From Torreya grandis (lineage: Eukaryota; Streptophyta; Pinopsida; Cupressales; Taxaceae): a stretch of 64,000 nt of DNA. Under the pieces are notes generated by a model. It was not told the origin of the DNA. It saw only the letters and a list, made by a program, of their open reading frames with translations, and ran no database searches. Location: positions 930,001-994,000 of the forward strand of contig JARHVA010002371.1 in NCBI GenBank assembly GCA_037957365.1, in the 5' to 3' direction. Numbering within the stretch: position 1 is the first letter of the stretch; each line of letters opens with the position of its first letter. The translations under genes were made by a program, and so were the position numbers. Shown here piece after piece: positions 14,553 through 24,659 of this stretch.

Positions 14553-15416
14553 TGTTAGGACCCCTTCATCCAAACCCTTCTATTTTTAGGTATTACGTAA
14601 GTGAAAAGTTTGGAATGAAAGCTAGATAAGAAATCCAATAATGAATTATATTCTAAATTAAACTTAACTTCAAATATAGAGTAGCAAATGAAACAAATAA
14701 CCAACTAAATAATACTTATGAATGCGAAGTATTAGGCACCTTCTCTATTGTGATAAAATATGATTTTATCTTGAATGCTAAATGTGGATGCTCAACTCAT
14801 TTCTATTGTGATAATAATTGGTCAATGATTTGGGATGTAAATAATTTGGATGAATTTAATTCACCTTGATTTAAAATGATAATTCATTAAAAATTTGTTA
14901 GCTTGAAGGTGGATGATTGAAAGTGATGTATTACATGTCAATTTATAGGCTTATAGGAGTTGAGATGAATGGTTGAGGATTATTTGAATATTTCAAATTA
15001 TTCAAATAATCAATGGTGAGAAATTAGTCCTCATCCATGAGGATGATGGCAAATTCCATGGGTTGAGAAGGAGTAGGATTTGGTTGATTGAGTCAATAAG
15101 AATGACTCAAGTTAGTTTGTTAAGTAATCTAAGAGGTTGAAATATTCTAATGTGACTCATAAGGTGGTTGTAGAAATTGAGGGATTAGTTGGATGAGTCA
15201 ACAGATGATTGAGACAAATATGGAAGATATCTAAGTGAGGTGGAAAATCTATATTTTTAATTAATTTTGGAGAAAAATTATGTACATGATTGTAATTAAT
15301 CAATTATTTTAATTTTAGAGGGAAATGATGTTAATTTGAATCTGAATTGGGAAAGGTGATGTGTCAGTGTGTCAAAGTGAATTTTACCACTAAATGGTAA
15401 AATTTAGGTGTCTACA
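14553..15416 (+). mobile_element. LTR-like block TGTTAGG...GTGTCTACA, orientation uncertain
   Basis: The block begins TGTTAGGACCCC and ends GGTGTCTACA, about 864 bp. The left edge suits a 3' LTR of the chromovirus. The right edge, read on the minus strand, is AAAGAGGGGAAAA followed by TGTAGACACC, the usual polypurine tract and start of a Tat-type LTR pointing the other way. It may be one LTR or two LTR pieces fused. A 10-bp inverted repeat, AATTTTACCA / TGGTAAAATT, lies at 15380-15404. No second copy was found in the window. Confidence 0.5.
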
Positions 15417-15795
15417 TTTTCCCCTCTTTGAAATTTTATTGAAAATTAATACCATTTTAAAAAGTAGTAGACAAAGTAGAGCATTGATTATTATGTATAA
15501 AAAGTTTCCCTGGGTAATTGAAAATGAATGTGATGATGCCCCTCAAATGTTCATGTGTTGAAGTGGATGAATGATTGAAATGAGTGAATGATAAATGATG
15601 AAGTGGTTATAATTGATATTGTTAATAAATTGAATTACTAGAATTGATAAAACACTTGTAAGATTTAAAACATGTGTAAAATGATTTCCCCCAAGTGGAT
15701 AATTTCTTAAGAGCAAGTTGGAAAAATAATATTTCCCATTTATTGACTGCACTCTTAGATGGTGTTTACAACTCAAGGGTCACATGAGTGGATGT
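15417..15795. other. Internal fragment beside the tandem array
   Basis: If the Tat-type edge at 15416 is real, this is the 3' end of a minus-oriented internal region, cut by the array that follows. The open frame at 15543-15776 has no recognisable domain. Confidence 0.35.
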
Positions 15796-16973
15796 TTTGA
15801 ACTAGGAATTTGACTCAAGAGAGGATGGTTAGTATTGTGTTAGTTCCAAAATGAAATCAAAATGAAAGAAACACACTAACTAGCATAACATCTCTAGGCC
15901 TAGACACTAGGGAAAGCTTGGTAACAAAACATGACTAAAAACCATAAATAAAATGAAAAAAAACCCTCTTCTACCTTCCTTTGATGCTCTAAAATGCTTG
16001 TTTAGTGGCTTGCTCAACTTGTGCTCATGGTGTCCTTGGTAATGGAAGCTTGACTACCTCCATCTCTGCTTGGCACCTTTGGATTGTGGCTTGGCTTGGA
16101 TTGGAATCAAATTGGCATGGTAACACTAATTGAAATGGATTTTGGAATAAATTGTGCATTATAACTTTTCATTAAAATAGTTTGGAAATGATGTTTATGG
16201 CATTTATATTTATAGATTTTTAAGATTGATCAGAATAAATCTGAACCATCCATCTCAAGATTGAGAAGTGTCGCTAAGGATTAATCCAATTATGCAATTG
16301 AAATTGATAAATAGGCTCATAAATATTTGGGATAGAGGATCAATTAAGAGGCATGGAGGGCTTTGATGAGGCATGGGAGGCATGAATCCTGATATTTATG
16401 GTATATATATCCTAGGGATGTCTTCCCAAGAAATGAGGTCACCTGATGATGTAGATATTTAATATTCATTTCCAATAATAAGTATTTAAAAAATTTCCAT
16501 GGAAATCTTGATTAGGCTCTTGATTTTGATTAATTGTATCTTAAGCATGTTTAATCACTTTATGCAAAAATTACTCAAATTGATCAGAATGCCTTGTTAT
16601 TGGTCCAAAATTTGACTGAATTGAAATTGGAAGGCAATGTCAGATGTGTTGGATCCATTATCATATTTAGGATGTTACCAACAATAAATAATGAAGGCAT
16701 GTGTCTTATGTAAGATATTTGATAGGAAAGATCAATCTAGAGCACCAAGGTGCAAAATTAGCATTTTGACTTGAAATGATCTAATCAAAGTTAGCTAGCC
16801 CATAAATTACATTGCCCCATTTAGGGATACCCTAGCTAGAATCAACACTTGAATATGTTAGTTTCATATCATTTAATGTGTTTTAGTGTTTTTTAGGCCA
16901 AATTATGTATTTTGGTAGAAATTATTCAAAAGCCTAGTTGGAGGTTATCAGTGGCCAGATATAGGTGTCTATA
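15796..16973 (-). repeat. LTR 1 of the tandem array
   Basis: On the minus strand it starts TATAGACACC (TG changed to TA) and ends in the GTTCAAA counterpart of the GTTCACA end of LTR 3. It shares with the other two a block AGTATTGTGTTAGTTCC, a CACTAACTAGCATAACATC block and the terminal GGTGTCTA. A TATAAATATAAATG stretch on the minus strand near 16205 is a candidate TATA box. Confidence 0.88.
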
Positions 16974-16990
16974 AATTGCCCCTATTTGGG
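16974..16990 (-). other. Polypurine tract beside LTR 1
   Basis: Minus strand CCCAAATAGGGGCAATT lies directly before the LTR start. Confidence 0.7.
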
Positions 16991-17218
16991 AAGATGTTGC
17001 AAACCATAGGCAAAGCAATGTCTTCTCAAATAATGAGAGATGGATTGTATGCCAAAAATAAGATGATGACTAAAGAACAAAGCTACAAATGTTTTTGGAA
17101 AGCCTATGATGATGCCCCCTAGAGGGAGTGGTCATTACATTTGTTGATGGATGATGCCTCGAAAAGAAACAAGAAGAAATGTGGAACTAACTCATGGTTG
17201 AGATTAATCCAAATGAGA
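16976..17218 (+). pseudogene. Antisense reading frame, copy A
   Basis: Counterpart of the open frame at 20792-21022. The translation keeps LPLFGKMLQTIGKAMSSQ, then KEQSYKCFWKAYDDAP, and is broken by TAG at about 17119. It runs opposite to the element and starts at its 3' LTR edge. Conservation of amino-acid pattern in both units suggests the frame once had meaning, but I know no family for it. Confidence 0.45.
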
Positions 17219-17260
17219 AAATACTTCCATGCATTGATGTAAAAAGGATACTAATTTTCC

Positions 17261-18502
17261 CATAGCTAGTTATAATCAGGATTAAAAGTCAAAATAATGA
17301 TTTGCCCATAGGTAGTTATAATCATTAAGAGGATCTAGATTGGATAAATATGATTGTGCCCTAGTTAGGGCTGATTAACAAGCATAACTCAAGGATATAA
17401 CCTAGAATATAGATTAAAGATGAGCGGGTGAAAAGTGATGAAATAAATGAATAGAAAAATAAAATTGATTAGTGTGAATGATTTAGTTGTACCTACCAAT
17501 GAGGAAATGTTCATTTTAACTATCAGTATAACTTGAATGGTTAATAGGTTGATTTGATCAAGGGTAGGATGGGAGGATTTGCCAAGGTGCTAAGGAAAAC
17601 CTTTTGTGGCTCCATTGATTGTAGACCTTCTTGAATCTGATTTTTGATGTAACATGTGATGGTAGGCATCATGATAGAACACCATGAAGACTTGGTTGAA
17701 AAATGTATAAGGAATGATTCCTAATATCTAATAAACACTCAAAAATAATGTACTAATGATAAAAACCATGATGATAATGTTCATGGATGAATATGGATGA
17801 AATCAAGAATAATGTGCTTGAGGAATCACCCAATGAACACATATAGACTGAGTCAAGGCAACAATGCTGAAAGTAAACAAATAGGCAAGCAAATAAACAA
17901 ACAAACAACCTGAAATAAATAAAGAAATAGAAAGCCTAAAAATAAAATCAAAAGAAAGCATCCTAACAATGGCATTATCCCAGTAAGGCAAATCAAGGAT
18001 AACTGACTAGGTTTAGATAGGACAAATTTTTTTGGATTTTTGAAATGTTATGAATGTTTTTGGCATTTTGAGGTATCTTAACTTGTTAAAGAATGACAAG
18101 ATACCTGCTCACAAAATGGTGAGAGAATTTGGCTTAGGTTGCTCACAAAATAGTGAGAGCGTATGGAAAGGGGGACTAAGGTGAACTCAACATGAATTGA
18201 GCATGACCCACATATTCCTAAAATGGCCTTAAGTCATAGTAATTCCATCCACACAAAAGGCAAGGAAAACCAACTAGGTCCCAACAAGTTCTCAAATCTA
18301 GAAAATGGCTAGTCAAATGAAAACAATAATGGCAAGGTGATGTGACAATGCATGATAAACACATGTTTCCCCTAATTTTTCCATAGGTGGTTATAATTAG
18401 GATATAATGACATAGGTCAATTATACTAATTTTCCCATAGGTGGTTATAATTAGTAGCAAGATTGGTGAAGCACTGATTTGCCCATAGGTGGTTATAATT
18501 AG
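17261..18502 (-). repeat. Five copies of a 19-bp motif in internal region A
   Basis: The motif CATAGGTGGTTATAATTAG (plus strand) or close variants lies at 17261, 17307, 18382, 18436 and 18484. Spacings are 46, 1075, 54 and 48 bases. It is repeated with nearly the same spacings in region B. Confidence 0.8.
18071..18160 (-). repeat. Cluster of three stem-loops, region A
   Basis: AGGTATCTT (18071) pairs with AAGATACCT (ending 18106). Two near-palindromes follow, GCTCACAAAATGGTGAGAG (18107-18125) and GCTCACAAAATAGTGAGAGC (18141-18160). The same trio is present in region B at 21879-21968. Confidence 0.75.
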
Positions 18503-19642
18503 GCTCACATAAACCAACTTGATAGGATGAAAGATATCTTGCTAGATCAACTATCACACTACTTTCATAGAATTTCATTATAAACATGGATTGATTGATT
18601 ATCGAAACTTGATTAGAATCTCCTCATACTAGGTGTAGGAAGAACCAAATGAACCAAGATCAAAATGGAATTGGGTAGGATGATTGAAAAATAGGCTTTG
18701 GTTTAGATATGAATGGAATAATAGGATGGTATGGTCTTGATAAGGATAATGATTGGTTGGATAGATTGGATAAAACGGTATTAGGTTTGCCCCCAAATTA
18801 TAGGGTGAATGGTAGGATCTATGATAATGGAAAACATGCATATGTAAAAATGGCAATGTGAAACATTATGGTCCATGTTTTTAGACTAGATGTGGTAAAT
18901 GGCATATGATTCTATTTTTCTTATTGAGTTGGAGATGCACATCCTAATCAACAAATAATATAAAAAGAATACTTGATCATGTTAATTGCTTTCCTACACC
19001 TTGTCTGAATAGTTTCTCTATTAAGAATTGGATATAGATTTGGTTGTTAAGAATGCTTTTGTGATCTTCATTAGTCATTTATATTTATTCTTTAAAACAT
19101 CAAGACAAGGTATCTTTGTATCCTCTATAAAGAAAAGTGTGTCCATGGATGGTAAACAAGGATAAATAATGGATGGTAGGTTAGATTGTGAAATAGAATG
19201 GTAAATGATAATGAAATGTGGAATGGTGGGGAAACAAATGAAGATCAAGACATTCAGTCACACATAATGTTGATGATGTCATATTCAACATAACTTTGGT
19301 TGTGGTAGGGTCAAAGACTTGTTCTCTTGATAAGACCACTAGATTTTTCTAGTGTTTGATCTTGAGAGTATCTACCATCTTATTAGGCTATAGATAGGAA
19401 GCTATTTTTATTTGATCTTTGATTTTGTCTTCATCCAATAATGAATAAATTTTGTGCTTAGCTATTGGTGCCTCAAAGAGGTTTTCACCAATGAAGTTGC
19501 CTTGATTATCTTGTAGCACTTTTGAGAAGGTTTCACTAAGGAATGTTGACTTTTGACTTTGATTGTTTTATAGTGCTTCCAAAAAAGTTTCACTAGAAGA
19601 TGTTGAGTTGGAACTTTGATTGTATCCTAGTACCTCTGAAAA

Positions 19643-20789
19643 GGTTAGTATTGTGTTAGTTCCAAAATGAAAACAAAATAAAAGAAACACACTAACTAGC
19701 ATAACATCTATAGGCCTAGACACTAGGGAGAGATTGGAAATAAAAAATGACTAAAACACACAACTAAAATGAAAAATAAACCCTCTTTTACCTTCCTTGG
19801 ATGCTCCAAAATTCTTGTTGTAGTGGCTTACTTAGCTTGTGCTCATGAAGTCCTTAGTAATGGAAGCTTGGCTACCTCCATCTATCCTTGGCACCTTTGG
19901 CTTGTGGCTTGACTTGGATTGGAATCAATTTGGCATGGTAACACTAATTTAAATGTATTTTGGAATCATTTGTGCATTATAACTTTGTATTAAAATAGAT
20001 TTAAAATGATGTTCATGGCCTCTCTATTTATAAATTTTTTAAAATGTCTAGAATCAACTTGAATCGTTCATCTCAAGATTGAGATGTGTGGCTAAATATT
20101 AATAAAATTTTGTAATTAAAATTGATAAATAGGCTCATAAATATTTTGGATAGAGGAGTAATTAAGAGGCATGGAGGGATTTGATGAGGCATGAGAAACA
20201 TGAATCATGATATTTGTGGCATTTATGGCCTACAAATATCTTCCCAAGAAATGAGATCACCTGATGATGTAGATATTCAATATTCATTTATAAAAACAAG
20301 TATTAAATAATTTTCAATGGAATTTTTTATTAGGCTCTAATTTGGTTTAATTAGCTCTTAAGCATGTTCAAGCACTTTGTACACAAATTACTCAAATTTA
20401 TCAAAATGCCTTGTTATTGGTCCAAAATTTGACTGAATTGGAATTGGAAGTTAATGTCAAATGTATTGGATCCATTATCCCAATTAGGATGTTACCAACA
20501 AAAAATAATGAAGACACATGTCTTGTGAAAGATATTTTATATTAAAGATCAATCTAGAGCACCCAAGTGCAAAATTGGCATCTTGACTCGAGATGATCTG
20601 ATCAAATTTAGTTGGCCCATAAATTGCATTACCCCATTTAATGATACTCTAGCCAAAATAAGAACTTGAATATGTCAATTTCACATATTTTAATGTGTTT
20701 TAGTGTTTTTAGGCTAAATTGTGCATTTTAGGTGGAAATTGGTCAAAACCTAGTTAGAGGTTATTGATGGCTAGATTTAGGTGTCTATA
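19643..20789 (-). repeat. LTR 2 of the tandem array, 3'-truncated
   Basis: Same body as LTR 1 and LTR 3 but lacks the terminal ~40 bases (GAACTA...GAGGAT). It begins at the GGTT junction with region A and ends GGTGTCTATA at 20789. It is shared by both units, as expected for an LTR-INT-LTR-INT-LTR array. Confidence 0.87.
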
Positions 20790-20806
20790 GTTTGCCCCTA
20801 TTTGGG
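20790..20806 (-). other. Polypurine tract beside LTR 2
   Basis: Minus strand CCCAAATAGGGGCAAAC lies directly before the LTR start, nearly identical to the tract beside LTR 1. Confidence 0.75.
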
Positions 20807-21022
20807 AAGATGTTGCAAATTTTAGGAAAAATAATGTCTTATAAAAGAATGAGAAATGACCTGTATACCAAAAAGAAGATGATGATTGAAGAACAAAGCT
20901 CTAAATGGTTTTGGGAAGCCTATAATGATTCCCCCTCGAGAGAGTGGCCATCACATTTTTTGATGGAGGGTCCCTCAAAAAGAAACAAGAAAGAAGGTAG
21001 AATTAACCCATGGTTAAATTAA
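20792..21022 (+). CDS. Antisense open frame at the 3' end of region B
   Basis: A 76-codon open frame running against the element. It opens at TTG 20792, inside the polypurine tract; the first ATG is at 20810, giving about 70 codons. The product is basic and hydrophilic, with FGKMLQILGK near the start and EEQSSKWFWEAYNDSPSREW in the middle. I recognise no domain. A homologous but broken frame is present at the same place in region A. Tat-branch elements such as maize Grande carry an antisense accessory gene in the 3' internal region, so this could be a similar case; the match is one of position only. Expression is unknown. Confidence 0.35.
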   Translation: MPLFGKMLQILGKIMSYKRMRNDLYTKKKMMIEEQSSKWFWEAYNDSPSREWPSHFLMEGPSKRNKKEGRINPWLN

Positions 21023-21075
21023 TCCAAATGAGAAAATGCTTGCATGCATTAATGTAAAAAGGATACTAATTTTCC

Positions 21076-22310
21076 CAAAGGTAGTTATAATTAGGATTAA
21101 ATGTCAAAATAATGATTTGCCTATAGGTGGTTATACTCATTAAGAGGACCTAGATTGGATAAACATGATTATGCCCCAGTTAGGGATGATTAGTAAGCAT
21201 AACTCAAGGATATAACCTAGAATAAAAATTAAAGATGAGCAGGCATAAAGTGATGAAAAAGATGAATAGAGGAATGAGATTGATCAATAGAAAATGATTT
21301 AATTGTGCCATATTTATTAGCAATGATATAACTAGAATGGCCAATGGGTTAATTTGATCAAGGATGGGATGGAAGGATTTTCCAAGGTACCAAGGAGAAA
21401 ATTTTATGATTCACCTTCTTGAAGATAATTTTTGATGTATCATGTGATGTTAGGCTTCATGATAGAACACCATAAAGACTTGGCCAAAATATGTATAAGG
21501 ATTGACCCCTGATCTAATAAACACTCAAAAATAATGCACCAATGATAAAAACCATGATGACAATGTTAATGGATGAATATGGATAGACTCAAGAATAATG
21601 TGCACAAAGAATCACCCAATGAACACATATAGACTGATTCAAAGCAAAAGTGATGAAATCAAAAAAATGGACAAATGAATAAACAAACAAATATAAAAAC
21701 AAACAAAAAAACAAACAACTTGAAATAAACAAACAAACAAAAAGCCTAAAAATAAAAGCAAAAGAAAGCATCCTAATAATGACCATCCCCAGTAAGGTAG
21801 ATCAAGGATAACTGACTAGGCTTAGACAAGATAAATATTTTTGTATTTTGAAATATGATGATTTTTTTTCCATTTTTAAGGTATCTTAATTTGATCAAGA
21901 ATGACAAGATACTTGCTCACAAAATAGTAAGAGCATTTAGTTTAGGTTACTCACAAAACAGTGAGAGCATATGTAAATGGGGACTAAGGTGACCTCAACA
22001 TGAATTGATCATGACCCACATAGTCCTAAAATGACCTCATGTCATCATAATTCCATCCACAAAAAAGGTGAGAAAAAATAACTAGATCTCAATAAGTTCT
22101 CAAATCTGGAAAATGGCCAGTCAAATGAAAATAGTAATGGCAAGGTGATGTAGTAATGCATGATAAACAAGTGTTTCCCATAGTTTTTCCATAGGTGATT
22201 ATAACTATAATACAAATAAATATTTCAATGATACTAATTTTCCCATATGTGGTTATAATTAGTAGCAAGACTGGTGAAACATTGATTTGCCCATAGGTAG
22301 TTATAATCAA
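21076..22310 (-). repeat. Five copies of the 19-bp motif in internal region B
   Basis: Variants of CATAGGTGGTTATAATTAG lie at 21076, 21121, 22190, 22244 and 22292, with spacings of 45, 1069, 54 and 48 bases, matching region A. Flanks are ACTAATTTTCC or ATTTGCC on the left side in most copies. Confidence 0.8.
21879..21968 (-). repeat. Cluster of three stem-loops, region B
   Basis: AGGTATCTT (21879) and AAGATACTT (to 21914) form the first stem. GCTCACAAAATAGTAAGAGC (21915-21934) and ACTCACAAAACAGTGAGAGC (21949-21968) form the next two. Some pairs are weakened relative to region A. Confidence 0.7.
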
Positions 22311-23539
22311 GCTCACATAAACAAACGTGGATATAAAATGAAAGATATCTTACTAGATCGACTATCACACTACTTTCATAGAATATAATTGAAACATGGA
22401 TTGGATTTATTATTGAAACTTGATCAAAATCATATAATAAAATGTATAAAAAGAAACAAAGGAACCAAGATCAAAATAGGATTAGGTAGGATGACTAAAA
22501 ATAGGCTTTGGTCTAGATAGGAATGGAATGGTTTGATGGCATGGTCTTTCTCTAGGATAATGATGGTTTAATAATATTAGATAAAATGGTATTAAGGATT
22601 CCCCCAAATGATGGGGTAAATAGAAGGATATGTGACAATGGCAAAAGAATATGTAACAATGGTAATGGCACGGTAATGTGAAACAGTATGGTACATGTTT
22701 TTGGCTTGGGTGTGGTTTTTTGATTTTTTTGTTCCTATTGAGATGGAGATGCACATCTTAATCAACAAATGATACAATCAAAATACTTGATCATTTTAAT
22801 TTCTAACCCACACCTCATCTGAATAGTTGCTCTATCAAAAATGGCTTGTAGATTTGGTTGTCAAGAATGCTTTTGTGATCTTCATTGGTCATTGATTTTG
22901 ATTCCTTAAAACATCAAGACAAGGTATCTTTGTAGCCTCTAAAAAGGAAAGTGTGACCATATATCATAAATAAGGACAAATAATGGATGGTAGGTTTGAT
23001 TTTGAAATGGAATGGTTGATGATAATGGAATGTGGAATAATTGGGAAATAAATGAAGATCAGGATGTTCAATCACACATAATGTTGTTGATGTTAGATTC
23101 AACATAAATTTGGTTATGGTAGGTCCAAATACTTTTTCTCTCGATAGGACCACTAGATTTCTCTATTGTTTGATTTTGAGAGTAGCTACTATCTAATTAG
23201 GCTATAGATTGGAAGCTATTTTGATTTTGTCTTCATCAAGTAGTGAAGAACTTTTGTGCTCAGCTATTGGTGCCTCAAATAGGTTTTCACCAATGAAGTT
23301 ATCTTGATTGTCCTATAACTCATTCAAGAAGGTTTCACTAAGGAATGTGGACTTTTAACTTTGATTGTCTTCTAGTTTTTCTAAAAAAAATCACTAGAAG
23401 ATACTGAGTTTTGACTTTGATTGGCCCATAGCACCTTTGAAAAGGTTTCACTAAGAGAGTGTTCTTCTGTTATATGAATGTGGTCTTGGCCTCCTTGCTC
23501 TTCTTCAACTTCTATGTCACCATGGATGCAATTCAAAAA

Positions 23540-24650
23540 AGTCTAATTTTTTCAATCCCAATCAACACTTGTGGGAGATGGAATGCTAATGATATGGCTA
23601 TTTTGGTTAATGGTAATGGCCTCTAGAATGGTAATCAAATGGGGAGAGGCCACACAATACTTGTAGAAGATACTAGGATAACTTGTGTCAATACTAAAGT
23701 ACTCATCCTCAAAATCTATATAAGGATCATAAATGTTTTCAAATTTATCTGTAAGGCATGCGTAATCAATGTTATAACAATCATAAATATATTTTTCTTC
23801 TAAATCTAACTCTAACTCAAGGGAATCTGAATTTGATGTTGAGGCTGATGTTGATTTAGATTTTAATGATAAATATGATGTCAATTTAAAAATATAACCT
23901 AACTCTAACTCTGATTCTTCATCTGATGGGTACTCTATTACAATGATGTCTTGTTGAATATTTGGTTTTGGATAAGTAATGGTCTATGATGGCATAATAG
24001 GCTCCAAAAAAACTAGTTTGTCAAAGGACTAGGTCTTGATATGATGAAGGGATGTTGTGGAGCTTGATTTCTCACACAAGCTAAAGGATGAGGTCTTGGT
24101 ATAGAAATAGTTTGGCATCGTGGAGCCTAATTTCTTACACAAACCAAAAGATGAGGTCTTGGTATGGGAATGGTGTGACATTGTGGTCCTAAAATAGAAA
24201 TGGTATGATTTGATGGAGCCTGATTACTTGTATAAGCCAAAGAATCCAATTCTTCCTCATAAACAATATCATCTTAGTCATGAGTTGGCTCATAAGTTGG
24301 TTCTTGACTATGTTCCACACATTGATTATTGTAAATAGGGTATAGATCAATATCCCAAACAACATTATCTATAGTTGGGTCTTCAAATTCCTTCTCACAA
24401 GCGTCTTCATGCCAATCAAGGTTTTGATTTGGATTTTATGGATTTTTACTATGTTCCCCATATGGATTATTGTAGGGAGAATAATAAAACTCTGTCAAAA
24501 ATCTTTCTCTATAGGGGTTCATAGTTGGATTTTATGTGACCATTCTATCATAATTTGGATTGTATGTGACTCCACCATAAGGGTAGTGATACATATCTAT
24601 GTAAATGATGAAAGCTCAAAAATAAAAAGGCTTAGAGTTTTACAAACTCT
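23540..24650 (-). pseudogene. Degraded acidic reading frame of the tandem element
   Basis: The minus-strand frame is open at 23552-23884 (110 codons, rich in Ser, Asp, Glu and Tyr, for example NIDYACLTDKFENIYDPYID and FEDEYFSIDTSYPS). Upstream it can be followed, with stops, through a Tyr/Asn/Pro-rich start (NPYRERF, YNNPYGEHSKNP), an acidic stretch (EFEDPTIDNVVWDIDLYPIY) and a Pro/Arg repeat (IPRPHPLACVRNQAP). I recognise no known domain; it is not a standard gag. A 63-bp tandem repeat lies inside it. It may encode the only sense-strand protein of this family. Corresponding sequence in region A is deleted apart from the 3' edge. Confidence 0.45.
24022..24250 (-). repeat. 63-bp tandem repeat inside the acidic frame
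   Basis: ATGAGGTCTTGGTAT recurs at 24088 and 24151, with a weaker copy about 63 bases before and another after. The unit is a multiple of three and would encode a 21-residue repeat around IPRPHPLACVRN. Confidence 0.65.
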
Positions 24651-24659
24651 AAAAAACTA

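Larger units (their letters stand above)
16974..19642 (-). mobile_element. Internal region A, 3' part only
   Basis: Collinear with 20790-23446 of internal region B over about 2.65 kb, including the polypurine tract, antisense reading frame, five 19-bp motifs and hairpin cluster. It stops at 19643-19646, where internal sequence (CTGAAAAGGTT) passes directly into LTR sequence (GGTTAGTATTG). The shared GGTT suggests a deletion of the 5' internal part and the LTR edge by joining at microhomology. Confidence 0.85.

Noticed and set aside
17261..18502. Possible CRISPR-like direct repeats
   Set aside because: Copies vary, spacing is irregular (46 to 1075 bases), spacers are not unique between units, and the setting is a plant retrotransposon.
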